64,000 bases of DNA. It comes from Odiellus spinosus (lineage: Eukaryota > Arthropoda > Arachnida > Opiliones > Phalangiidae). Under the pieces are notes generated by a model. That model saw nothing but the letters and a program-made list of their open reading frames with translations, was not told the origin of the DNA and ran no database searches. The stretch is from assembly GCA_963920705.1 (NCBI GenBank), contig OY987239.1, positions 3,788,576 through 3,852,575 on the forward strand, in the 5' to 3' direction. The position numbers and the translations under genes are program-made. Below, piece after piece: positions 40,380 to 54,200 of this stretch; positions within the stretch are counted from its first letter, which is position 1, and each line of letters starts with the position of its first letter.

Positions 40380-43300
40380 AGACAAAACCAAAGTCATTCG
40401 AAAGAGCAATTAATGGAAAGTCTAAATAATAAGAGTTTTCAAAAATCCGTTGAAAAACAAGAAAAATATGGCCAATTCAAGAAATCATACAATATCAAAA
40501 TGGTCAAATTTCAGATTTTAAAAATTCGCTTTTTGATATTAGATGTTTTTTGAATTGGTCATATTTTCCATGTTTTTCAACGGATTTTCCAAAACTCTTG
40601 TTTTTTAGATAGTCCAATATTTGCTCTTTCGATAGGTGTTGATTTTGTCTAAATCGCTTAAAAATCAAATGTTTTATGTCCATTTGAATCCAATAATCTT
40701 GGTTTTTTAAGCGATTTTGCTTAATTTTAACCAATTTTATATTTGTCACTTTTTGGCAATTTAGACAAAACCAAAGTCATTCGAAAGAGCAATTAATGGA
40801 CAGTCTTAATTATAAGAGTTTTCAAAAATTCGTTGAAAAACAAGAAAAATATGGCCCATTCAAGAAATCATACAATATCAAAATAGTCAAAGTTAAGATT
40901 TTAAAAATTCGCTTTTTGATATTAGATGTTTTTTGAATTGGCCATATTTTCCATGTTTTTCAACGGATTTTCCAAAACTCTTGTTTTTTAGATAGTCCAA
41001 TATTTGCTCTGTCGATATGTGTTGATTTTGTCTAAATCGCTTATAAATAAAATGTTTTGTGTCCATTTGAATCCAATAATCTTGGATTTTTAAGCATTTT
41101 TGCATAATTTTAACCAATTTTATATTTGTCACGTTTTGGCAATTTAGACAAAACCAAAGTCATTCGAAAGAGCAATTAATGGACAGTCTAAATAATAAGA
41201 GTTTTCAAAAATCCGTTGAAAAACAAGAAAAATATGGCCAATTCAAGAAATCATACAATATCAAAATGGTCAAATTTCAGATTTTAAAAATTCGCTTTTT
41301 GATATTAGATGTTTTTTGAATTGGTCATATTTTCCATATTTTTCAACGGATTTTCCAAAACTCTTGTTTTTTAGATAGTCCAATATTTGCTCTTTCGATA
41401 GGTGTTGATTTTGTCTAAATCGCTTAAAAATCAAATGTTTTATGTCCATTTTAATCCAATAATCTTGGTTTTTTAAGCGTTTTTGCTTAATTTTAACCAA
41501 TTTTATATTTGTCACTTTTTGGCAATTTAGACAAAACCAAAGTCATTCGAAAGAGCAATTAATGGACAGTCTTAATTATAAGAGTTTTCAAAAATTCGTT
41601 GAAAAACAAGAAAAATATGGCCCATTCAAGAAATCATACAATATCAAAATAGTCAAAGTTAAGATTTTAAAAATTCGCTTTTTGATATTAGATGTTTTTT
41701 GAATTGGCCATATTTTCCATGCTTTTCAACGGATTTTCCAAAACTCTTTTTTTAGATAGACCAATATTTGCTCTTTCGATAGTTGTTGATTTTGTCTAAA
41801 TCGCTTAAAATCAAATGTTTTGTGTCCATTTGAATCCAATAATCTTGGATTTTTAAGCGTTTTTGCATAATTTTAACCAATTTTACATTTGTCACGTTTT
41901 GGCAATTTAGACAAAACCAAAGTCATTCGAAAGAGCAATTAATGGAAAGTCTAAATAATAAGAGTTTTCAAAAATCCGTTGAAAAACAAGAAAAATATGG
42001 CCAATTCAAGAAATCATACAATATCAAAATGGTCAAATTTCAGATTTTAAAAATTCGCTTTTTGATATTAGATGTTTTTTGAATTGGTCATATTTTCCAT
42101 ATTTTTCAACGGATTTTCCAAAACTCTTTTTTTTTAGATAGTCCAATATTTGCTCTTTCGATAGGTGTTGATTTTGTCTAAATCGCTTAAAAATCAAATG
42201 TTTTATGTCCATTTGAATCCAATAATCTTGGTTTTTTAAGCGATTTTGCTTAATTTTAACCAATTTTATATTTGTCACTTTTTGGCAATTTAGACAAAAC
42301 CAAAGTCATTCGAAAGAGCAATTAATGGACAGTCTTAATTATAAGAGTTTTCAAAAATTCGTTGAAAAACAAGAAAAATATGGCCCATTCAAGAAATCAT
42401 ACAATATCAAAATGGTCAAAGTTAAGATTTTAAAAATTCGCTTTTTGATATTAGATGTTTTTTGAATTGGCCATATTTTCCATGTTTTTCAACGGATTTT
42501 CCAAAACTCTTGTTTTTTAGATAGTCCAATATTTGCTCTGTCGATATGTGTTGATTTTGTCTAAATCGCTTATAAATAAAATGTTTTGTGTCCATTTGAA
42601 TCCAATAATCTTGGATTTTTAAGCATTTTTGCATAATTTTAACCAATTTTATATTTGTCACGTTTTGGCAATTTAAACAAAACCAAAGTCATTCGAAAGA
42701 GCAATTAATGGACAGTCTAAATAATAAGAGTTTTCAAAAATCCGTTGAAAAACAAGAAAAATATGGCCAATTCAAGAAATCATACAATATCAAAATGGTC
42801 AAATTTCAGATTTTAAAAATTCGCTTTTTGATATTAGATGTTTTTTGAATTGGTCATATTTTCCATATTTTTCAACGGATTTTCCAAAACTCTTGTTTTT
42901 TAGATAGTCCAATATTTGCTCTTTCGATAGGTGTTGATTTTGTCTAAATCGCTTAAAAATCAAATGTTTTATGTCCATTTTAATCCAATAATCTTGGTTT
43001 TTTAAGCGTTTTTGCTTAATTTTAACCAATTTTATATTTGTCACTTTTTGGCAATTTAGACAAAACCAAAGTCATTCGAAAGAGCAATTAATGGACAGTC
43101 TTAATTATAAGAGTTTTCAAAAATTCGTTGAAAAACAAGAAAAATATGGCCCATTCAAGAAATCATACAATATCAAAATGGTCAAAGTTAAGATTTTAAA
43201 AATTCGCTTTTTGATATTAGATGTTTTTTGAATTGGCCATATTTTCCATGTTTTTCAACGGATTTTCCAAAACTCTTGTTTTTTAGATAGTCCAATATTT

Positions 43301-44200
43301 GCTCTGTCGATATGTGTTGATTTTGTCTAAATCGCTTATAAATAAAATGTTTTGTGTCCATTTGAATCCAATAATCTTGGATTTTTAAGCATTTTTGCAT
43401 AATTTTAACCAATTTTATATTTGTCACGTTTTGGCAATTTAAACAAAACCAAAGTCATTCGAAAGAGCAATTAATGGACAGTCTAAATAATAAGAGTTTT
43501 CAAAAATCCGTTGAAAAACAAGAAAAATATGGCCAATTCAAGAAATCATACAATATCAAAATGGTCAAATTTCAGATTTTAAAAATTCGCTTTTTGATAT
43601 TAGATGTTTTTTGAATTGGTCATATTTTCCATATTTTTCAACGGATTTTCCAAAACTCTTGTTTTTTAGATAGTCCAATATTTGCTCTTTCGATAGGTGT
43701 TGATTTTGTCTAAATCGCTTAAAAATCAAATGTTTTATGTCCATTTTAATCCAATAATCTTGGTTTTTTAAGCGTTTTTGCTTAATTTTAACCAATTTTA
43801 TATTTGTCACTTTTTGGCAATTTAGACAAAACCAAAGTCATTCGAAAGAGCAATTAATGGACAGTCTTAATTATAAGAGTTTTCAAAAATTCGTTGAAAA
43901 ACAAGAAAAATATGGCCCATTCAAGAAATCATACAATATCAAAATAGTCAAAGTTAAGATTTTAAAAATTCGCTTTTTGATATTAGATGTTTTTTGAATT
44001 GGCCATATTTTCCATATTTTTCAACGGATTTTCCAAAACTCTTGTTTTTTAGATAGTCCAATATTTGCTCTTTCGATAGGTGTTGATTTTGTCTAAATCG
44101 CTTAAAAATCAAATGTTTTATGTCCATTTTAATCCAATAATCTTGGTTTTTTAAGCGTTTTTGCTTAATTTTAACCAATTTTATATTTGTCACTTTTTGG
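40380..44200. repeat. Satellite block with dimer higher-order repeat (766 bp)
   Basis: Identical monomer variants recur every 766 bp: one at 42033, 42799 and 43565, the other at 42422 and 43188 (the latter with the diagnostic TTATAAATAAAATG). Neighbouring monomers differ clearly while every second one is nearly identical. Confidence 0.8.
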
Positions 44201-47200
44201 CAATTTAGACAAAACCAAAGTCATTCGAAAGAGCAATTAATGGACAGTCTTAATTATAAGAGTTTTCAAAAATTCGTTGAAAAACAAGAAAAATATGGCC
44301 CATTCAAGAAATCATACAATATCAAAATAGTCAAAGTTAAGATTTTAAAAATTCGCTTTTTGATATTAGATGTTTTTTGAATTGGCCATATTTTCCATGC
44401 TTTTCAACGGATTTTCCAAAACTCTTTTTTTAGATAGACCAATATTTGCTCTTTCGATAGTTGTTGATTTTGTCTAAGTCGCTTAAAAATCAAATGTTTT
44501 GTGTCTATTTGAATCCAATAATCTTGGATTTTTAAGCGTTTTTGCATAATTTTAACCAATTTTATATTTGTCACGTTTTGGCAATTTAGACAAAACCAAA
44601 GTCATTCGAAAGAGCAATTAATGGACAGTCTAAATAATAAGAGTTTTCAAAAATCCGTTGAAAAAAAAGAAAAATATGGCCAATTCAAGAAATCATGCAA
44701 TATCAAAATAGTCAAATTTCAGATTTTAAAAATTCGCTTTTTGATATTAGATTTTTTTGAATTGGCCATATTTTCCATGTTTTTCAACGGATTTTCCACA
44801 ACTCTTTTTTTGTAGATAGTCCAATATTTGCTCTGTCGATAGTTGTTGATTTTGTCTAAATCCCTTAAAAATCAAATGTTTTGTGTCCATTTGAATCCAA
44901 TAATCTTGGAGTTTTCAAAAATCCGTTGAAAAACAAGAAAAATATGGCCAATTCAAGAAATCATACAATATCAAAATAGTAAAATTTCAGATTTTAAAAA
45001 TTCGCTTTTTGATATTAGAAGTTTTTTGAATTGGCCATATTTTCCATGTTTTTCAACGGATTTTCCAAAACTCTTGTTTTTTAGATAGTCCAATATTTGC
45101 TCTTTTGATAGGTGTGGATTTTGTCTAAATCGCTTAAAAATCAAATGTTTTGTGTCCATTTGAATCCAATAATCTTGGATTTTTAAGCGTTTTTGAATAA
45201 TTTTAACTAATTTTATATTTGTCACGTTTTGGCAATTTAGACAAAACCAAAGTCATTCGAAAGAGCAATTAATGGACAGTCTAAATAATAAAAGTTTTCA
45301 AAAATCCGTTGAAAAACAAGAAAAATATGGCCAATTCAAGAAATCATACAATATCAAAATAGTCAAATTTCAGATTTTAAAAATTCGCTTTTTGATATTA
45401 GATGTTTTTTGAATTGGCCATATTTTACATATTTTTCAACGGATTTTCCAAAACTCTTGTTTTTTAGATAGTCCAATATTTGCTCTGTCGATAGGTGTTG
45501 ATTTTGTCTAAATCGCTTAAAAATCAAATGTTTTGTGTCCATTTGAATCCAATAATCTTGGATTTTTAAGCGTTTTTGCATAATTTTAACTAATTTTATA
45601 TTTGTCACGTTTTGGCAATTTAGACAAAACCAAAGTGATTCGAAAGAGCAATTAATGGACAGTCTAAATAATAAGAGTTTTCAAAAATCCGTTGAAAAAC
45701 AAGAAAAATATGGCCAATTCAAGAAATCATACAATATCAAAATGGTCAAATTTAAGATTTTAAAAATTCGCTTTTTGATATTAGATGTTTTTTGAATTGG
45801 CCATATTTTCCATGTTTTTCAACGGATTTTCCAAAACTCTTGTTTTTTAGATAGTCCAATATTTGCTCTGTCGATAGTTGTTGATTTTGTCTAAGTCGCT
45901 TAAAAATCAAATGTTTTGTGTCTATTTGAATCCAATAATCTTGGTTTTTTAAGCGATTTTGCTTAATTTTAACCAATTTTATATTTGTCACTTTTTGGCA
46001 ATTTAGACAAAACCAAAGTCATTCGAAAGAGCAATTAATGGACAGTCTTAATTATAAGAGTTTTCAAAAATTCGTTGAAAAACAAGAAAAATATGGCCCA
46101 TTCAAGAAATCATACAATATCAAAATAGTCAAAGTTAAGATTTTAAAAATTCGCTTTTTGATATTAGATGTTTTTTGAATTGGCCATATTTTCCATGTTT
46201 TTCAACGGATTTTCCAAAACTCTTGTTTTTTAGATAGTCCAATATTTGCTCTGTCGATAGTTGTTGATTTTGTCTAAGTCGCTTAAAAATCAAATGTTTT
46301 GTGTCTATTTGAATCCAATAATCTTGGATTTTTAAGCGTTTTTGCATAATTTTAACCAATTTTATATTTGTCACGTTTTGGCAATTTAGACAAAACCAAA
46401 GTCATTCGAAAGAGCAATTAATGGACAGTCTAAATAATAAGAGTTTTCAAAAATCCGTTGAAAAAAAAGAAAAATATGGCCAATTCAAGAAATCATACAA
46501 TATCAAAATAGTAAAATTTCAGATTTTAAAAATTCGCTTTTTGATATTAGAAGTTTTTTGAATTGGCCATATTTTCCATGTTTTTCAACGGATTTTCCAA
46601 AACTCTTGTTTTTTAGATAGTCCAATATTTGCTCTTTTGATAGGTGTGGATTTTGTCTAAATCGCTTAAAAATCAAATGTTTTGTGTCCATTTGAATCCA
46701 ATAATCTTGGATTTTTAAGCGTTTTTGAATAATTTTAACTAATTTTATATTTGTCACGTTTTGGCAATTTAGACAAAACCAAAGTCATTCGAAAGAGCAA
46801 TTAATGGACAGTCTAAATAATAAAAGTTTTCAAAAATCCGTTGAAAAACAAGAAAAATATGGCCAATTCAAGAAATCATACAATATCAAAATAGTCAAAT
46901 TTCAGATTTTAAAAATTCGCTTTTTGATATTAGATGTTTTTTGAATTGGCCATATTTTACATATTTTTCAACGGATTTTCCAAAACTCTTGTTTTTTAGA
47001 TAGTCCAATATTTGCTCTGTCGATAGGTGTTGATTTTGTCTAAATCGCTTAAAAATCAAATGTTTTGTGTCCATTTGAATCCAATAATCTTGGATTTTTA
47101 AGCGTTTTTGCATAATTTTAACCAATTTTATATTTGTCACGTTTTGGCAATTTAGACAAAACCAAAGTCATTCGAAAGAGCAATTAATGGACAGTCTAAA

Positions 47201-50200
47201 TAATAAAAGTTTTCAAAAATCCGTTGAAAAACAAGAAAAATATGGCCAATTCAAGAAATCATACAATATCAAAATAGTCAAATTTCAGATTTTAAAAATT
47301 CGCTTTTTGATATTAGATGTTTTTTGAATTGGCCATATTTTACATATTTTTCAACGGATTTTCCAAAACTCTTGTTTTTTAGATAGTCCAATATTTGCTC
47401 TGTCGATAGGTGTTGATTTTGTCTAAATCGCTTAAAAATCAAATGTTTTGTGTCCATTTGAATCCAATAATCTTGGATTTTTAAGCGTTTTTGCATAATT
47501 TTAACTAATTTTATATTTGTCACGTTTTGGCAATTTAGACAAAACCAAAGTGATTCGAAAGAGCAATTAATGGACAGTCTAAATAATAAGAGTTTTCAAA
47601 AATCCGTTGAAAAACAAGAAAAATATGGCCAATTCAAGAAATCATACAATATCAAAATGGTCAAATTTAAGATTTTAAAAATTCGCTTTTTGATATTAGA
47701 TGTTTTTTGAATTGGCCATATTTTCCATGTTTTTCAACGGATTTTCCAAAACTCTTGTTTTTTAGATAGTCCAATATTTGCTCTGTCGATAGTTGTTGAT
47801 TTTGTCTAAGTCGCTTAAAAATCAAATGTTTTGTGTCTATTTGAATCCAATAATCTTGGTTTTTTAAGCGATTTTGCTTAATTTTAACCAATTTTATATT
47901 TGTCACTTTTTGGCAATTTAGACAAAACCAAAGTCATTCGAAAGAGCAATTAATGGACAGTCTTAATTATAAGAGTTTTCAAAAATTCGTTGAAAAACAA
48001 GAAAAATATGGCCCATTCAAGAAATCATACAATATCAAAATAGTCAAAGTTAAGATTTTAAAAATTCGCTTTTTGATATTAGATGTTTTTTGAATTGGCC
48101 ATATTTTCCATGTTTTTCAACGGATTTTCCAAAACTCTTGTTTTTTAGATAGTCCAATATTTGCTCTGTCGATATGTGTTGATTTTGTCTAAATCGCTTA
48201 TAAATAAAATGTTTTGTGTCCATTTGAATCCAATAATCTTGGATTTTTAAGCATTTTTGCATAATTTTAACCAATTTTATATTTGTCACGTTTTGGCAAT
48301 TTAGACAAAACCAAAGTCATTCGAAAGAGCAATTAGTGGACAGTCTAAATAATAAGAGTTTTCAAAAATCCGTTGAAAAACAAGAAAAATATGGCCAATT
48401 CAAGAAATCATACAATATCAAAATGGTCAAATTTCAGATTTTAAAAATTCGCTTTTTGATATTAGATGTTTTTTGAATTGGTCATATTTTCCATATTTTT
48501 CAACGGATTTTCCAAAACTCTTGTTTTTTAGATAGTCCAATATTTGCTCTTTCGATAGGTGTTGATTTTGTCTAAATCGCTTAAAAATCAAATGTTTTAT
48601 GTCCATTTGAATCCAATAATCTTGGTTTTTTAAGCGTTTTTGCTTAATTTTAACCAATTTTATATTTGTCACTTTTTGGCAATTTAGACAAAACCAAAGT
48701 CATTCGAAAGAGCAATTAATGGACAGTCTTAATTATAAGAGTTTTCAAAAATTCGTTGAAAAACAAGAAAAATATGGCCAATTCAAGAAATCATACAATA
48801 TCAAAATAGTAAAATTTCAGATTTTAAAAATTCGCTTGTTGATATTAGATGTTTTTTGAATTGGCCATATTTTCCATGTTTTTCAACGGATTTTCCAAAA
48901 CTCTTGTTTTTTAGATAGTCCAATATTTGCTCTGTCGATAGTTGTTGATTTTGTCTAAGTCGCTTAAAAATCAAATGTTTTGTGTCTATTTGAATCCAAT
49001 AATCTTGGATTTTTAAGCGTTTTTGCATAATTTTAACCAATTTTATATTTGTCACGTTTTGGCAATTTAGACAAAACCAAAGTCATTCGAAAGAGCAATT
49101 AATGGACAGTCTAAATAATAAGAGTTTTCAAAAATCCGTTGAAAAACAAGAAAAATATGGCCAATTCAAGAAATCATACAATATCAAAATAGTAAAATTT
49201 CAGATTTTAAAAATTCGCTTTTTGATATTAGAAGTTTTTTGAATTGGCCATATTTTCCATGTTTTTCAACGGATTTTCCAAAACTCTTGTTTTTTAGATA
49301 GTCCAATATTTGCTCTTTTGATAGGTGTGGATTTTGTCTAAATCGCTTAAAAATCAAATGTTTTGTGTCCATTTGAATCCAATAATCTTGGATTTTTAAG
49401 CGTTTTTGAATAATTTTAACTAATTTTATATTTGTCACGTTTTGGCAATTTAGACAAAACCAAAGTCATTCGAAAGAGCAATTAATGGACAGTCTAAATA
49501 ATAAAAGTTTTCAAAAATCCGTTGAAAAACAAGAAAAATATGGCCAATTCAAGAAATCATACAATATCAAAATAGTCAAATTTCAGATTTTAAAAATTCG
49601 CTTTTTGATATTAGATGTTTTTTGAATTGGCCATATTTTACATATTTTTCAACGGATTTTCCAAAACTCTTGTTTTTTAGATAGTCCAATATTTGCTCTG
49701 TCGATAGGTGTTGATTTTGTCTAAATCGCTTAAAAATCAAATGTTTTGTGTCCATTTGAATCCAATAATCTTGGATTTTTAAGCGTTTTTGCATAATTTT
49801 AACTAATTTTATATTTGTCACGTTTTGGCAATTTAGACAAAACCAAAGTGATTCGAAAGAGCAATTAATGGACAGTCTAAATAATAAGAGTTTTCAAAAA
49901 TCCGTTGAAAAACAAGAAAAATATGGCCAATTCAAGAAATCATACAATATCAAAATGGTCAAATTTAAGATTTTAAAAATTCGCTTTTTGATATTAGATG
50001 TTTTTTGAATTGGCCATATTTTCCATGTTTTTCAACGGATTTTCCAAAACTCTTGTTTTTTAGATAGTCCAATATTTGCTCTGTCGATAGTTGTTGATTT
50101 TGTCTAAGTCGCTTAAAAATCAAATGTTTTGTGTCTATTTAAATCCAATAATCTTGGTTTTTTAAGCGATTTTGCTTAATTTTAACCAATTTTATATTTG

Positions 50201-50600
50201 TCACTTTTTGGCAATTTAGACAAAACCAAAGTCATTCGAAAGAGCAATTAATGGACAGTCTTAATTATAAGAGTTTTCAAAAATTCGTTGAAAAACAAGA
50301 AAAATATGGCCCATTCAAGAAATCATACAATATCAAAATAGTCAAAGTTAAGATTTTAAAAATTCGCTTTTTGATATTAGATGTTTTTTGAATTGGCCAT
50401 ATTTTCCATGTTTTTCAACGGATTTTCCAAAACTCTTGTTTTTTAGATAGTCCAATATTTGCTCTGTCGATATGTGTTGATTTTGTCTAAATCGCTTATA
50501 AATAAAATGTTTTGTGTCCATTTGAATCCAATAATCTTGGATTTTTAAGCATTTTTGCATAATTTTAACCAATTTTATATTTGTCACGTTTTGGCAATTT
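44200..50600. repeat. Satellite block with 4-mer and 6-mer higher-order repeats
   Basis: Variant-specific copies are spaced 1532 bp (44971/46503, 45363/46895) and 2298 bp (47278/49576, 48050/50348), that is four and six monomers. Confidence 0.7.
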
Positions 50601-53600
50601 AGACCAAACCAAAGTCATTCGAAAGAGCAATTAATGGACAGTCTAAATAATAAGAGTTTTCAAAAATCCGTTGAAAAACAAGAAAAATATGGCCAATTCA
50701 AGAAATCATGCAATATCAAAATAGTCAAATTTCAGATTTTAAAAATTCGCTTTTTGATATTAGATGTTTCTTGAATTGGCCATATTTTACATGTTTTTCA
50801 ACGGATTTTCCACAACTCTTTTTTTGTAGATAGTCCAATATTTGCTCTGTCGATAGTTGTTGATTTTGTCTAAATCCCTTAAAAATCAAATGTTTTGTGT
50901 CCATTTGAATCCAATAATCTTGGATTTTTAAGCGTTTTTGCATAATTTTAACCAATTTTATATTTGTCACGTTTTGGCAATTTAAACAAAACCAAAGTCA
51001 TTCGAAGGAGCAATTAATGGACAGTCTAAATAATAAGAGTTTTCAAAAATCCGTTGAAAAACAAGAAAAATATGGCCAATTCAAGAAATCATACAATATC
51101 AAAATAGTAAAATTTCAGATTTCAAAAATTCGCTTGTTGATATTAGATGTTTTTTGAATTGGCCATATTTTCCATGTTTTTCAACGGATTTTCCAAAACT
51201 CTTGTTTTTTAGATAGTCCAATATTTGCTCTTTCGATAGGTGTTGATTTTGTCTAAATCGCTTAAAAATCAAATGTTTTGTGTCCATTTGAATCCAATAA
51301 TCTTGGATTTTTAAGCGTTTTTGAATAATTTTAACTAATTTTATATTTGTCACGTTTTGGCAATTTAGACAAAACCAAAGTCATTCGAAAGAGCAATTAA
51401 TGGACAGTCTAAATAATAAAAGTTTTCAAAAATCCGTTGAAAAACAAGAAAAATATGGCCAATTCAAGAAATCATACAATATCAAAATAGTCAAATTTCA
51501 GATTTTAAAAATTCGCTTTTTGATATTAGATGTTTGTTGAATTGGCCATATTTTCCATGTTTTTCAACGGATTTTCCAAAACTCTTGTTTTTTAAATATT
51601 CCAATATTTGCTCTTTCGATAGGTGTTGATTTTGTCTAAATCGCTTAAAAATCAAATGTTTTGTGTCCATTTGAATCCAATAATCTTGGTTTTTTAAGCG
51701 TTTTTGCTTAATTTTAACCACTTTTATATTTGTCACTTTTTGGCAATTTAGACAAAATTAAAGTCATTCGAAAGAGCAATTAATGGACAGTCTTAATTAT
51801 AAGAGTTTTCAAAAATCCGTTGAAAAACAAGAAAAATATGGCCAATTCAAGAAATCATGCAATATCAAAATAGTCAAATTTCAGATTTTAAAAATTCGCT
51901 TTTTGATATTAGATGTTTTTTGAATTGGCCATATTTTACATGTTTTTCAACGGATTTTCCACAACTCTTTTTTTGTAGATAGTCCAATATTTGCTCTGTC
52001 GATAGTTGTTGATTTTGTCTAAATCCCTTAAAAATCAAATGTTTTGTGTCCATTTGAATCCAATAATCTTGGATTTTTAAGCGTTTTTGCATAATTTTAA
52101 CCAATTTTATATTTGTCACGTTTTGGCAATTTAAACAAAACCAAAGTCATTCGAAAGAGCAATTAATGGACAGTCTAAATAATAAGAGTTTTCAAAAATC
52201 CGTTGAAAAACAAGAAAAATATGGCCAATTCAAGAAATCATACAATATCAAAATAGTAAAATTTCAGATTTCAAAAATTCGCTTGTTGATATTAGATGTT
52301 TTTTGAATTGGCCATATTTTCCATGTTTTTCAACGGATTTTCCAAAACTCTTGTTTTTTAGATAGTCCAATATTTGCTCTTTCGATAGGTGTTGATTTTG
52401 TCTAAATCGCTTAAAAATCAAATGTTTTGTGTCCATTTGAATCCAATAATCTTGGATTTTTAAGCGTTTTTGAATAATTTTAACTAATTTTATATTTGTC
52501 ACGTTTTGGCAATTTAGACAAAACCAAAGTCATTCGAAAGAGCAATTAATGGACAGTCTAAATAATAAAAGTTTTCAAAAATCCGTTGAAAAACAAGAAA
52601 AATATGGCCAATTCAAGAAATCATACAATATCAAAATAGTCAAATTTCAGATTTTAAAAATTCGCTTTTTGATATTAGATGTTTGTTGAATTGGCCATAT
52701 TTTCCATGTTTTTCAACGGATTTTCCAAAACTCTTGTTTCTTAAATATTCCAATATTTGCTCTTTCGATAGGTGTTGATTTTGTCTAAATCGCTTAAAAA
52801 TCAAATGTTTTGTGTCCATTTGAATCCAATAATCTTGGTTTTTTAAGCGTTTTTGCTTAATTTTAACCACTTTTATATTTGTCACTTTTTGGCAATTTAG
52901 ACAAAATTAAAGTCATTCGAAAGAGCAATTAATGGACAGTCTTAATTATAAGAGTTTTCAAAAATCCGTTGAAAAACAAGAAAAATATGGCCAATTCAAG
53001 AAATCATACAATATCAAAATAGTCAAATTTCAGATTTTAAAAATTCGCTTTTTGATATTAGATGTTTGTTGAATTGGCCATATTTTACATGTTTTTCAAC
53101 GGATTTTCCACAACTCTTTTTTTGTAGATAGTCCAATATTTGCTCTGTCGATAGTTGTTGATTTTGTCTAAATCCCTTAAAAATCAAATGTTTTGTGTCC
53201 ATTTGAATCCAATAATCTTGGATTTTTAAGCGTTTTTGCATAATTTTAACCAATTTTATATTTGTCACGTTTTGGCAATTTAAACAAAACCAAAGTCATT
53301 CGAAAGAGCAATTAATGGACAGTCTAAATAATAAGAGTTTTCAAAAATCCGTTGAAAAACAAGAAAAATATGGCCAATTCAAGAAATCATACAATATCAA
53401 AATAGTAAAATTTCAGATTTCAAAAATTCGCTTGTTGATATTAGATGTTTTTTGAATTGGCCATATTTTCCATGTTTTTCAACGGATTTTCCAAAACTCT
53501 TGTTTTTTAGATAGTCCAATATTTGCTCTTTCGATAGGTGTTGATTTTGTCTAAATCGCTTAAAAATCAAATGTTTTGTGTCCATTTGAATCCAATAATC

Positions 53601-54200
53601 TTGGATTTTTAAGCGTTTTTGAATAATTTTAACTAATTTTATATTTGTCACGTTTTGGCAATTTAGACAAAACCAAAGTCATTCGAAAGAGCAATTAATG
53701 GACAGTCTAAATAATAAAAGTTTTCAAAAATCCGTTGAAAAACAAGAAAAATATGGCCAATTCAAGAAATCATACAATATCAAAATAGTCAAATTTCAGA
53801 TTTTAAAAATTCGCTTTTTGATATTAGATGTTTGTTGAATTGGCCATATTTTCCATGTTTTTCAACGGATTTTCCAAAACTCTTGTTTCTTAAATATTCC
53901 AATATTTGCTCTTTCGATAGGTGTTGATTTTGTCTAAATCGCTTAAAAATCAAATGTTTTGTGTCCATTTGAATCCAATAATCATGGTTTTTTAAGCGTT
54001 TTTGCTTAATTTTAACCACTTTTATATTTGTCACTTTTTGGCAATTTAGACAAAATTAAAGTCATTCGAAAGAGCAATTAATGGACAGTCTTAATTATAA
54101 GAGTTTTCAAAAATCCGTTGAAAAACAAGAAAAATATGGCCAATTCAAGAAATCATACAATATCAAAATAGTCAAATTTCAGATTTTAAAAATTCGCTTT
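50600..54200. repeat. Satellite block with trimer higher-order repeat (1149 bp)
   Basis: Three monomer variants recur in fixed order: 50725/51874/53023 (CTCTTTTTTTGTAGATAG type), 51099/52248/53397 (GCTTGTTGATATTAG type) and 51491/52640/53789 (TTAAATATTCCAATATT type). Confidence 0.85.
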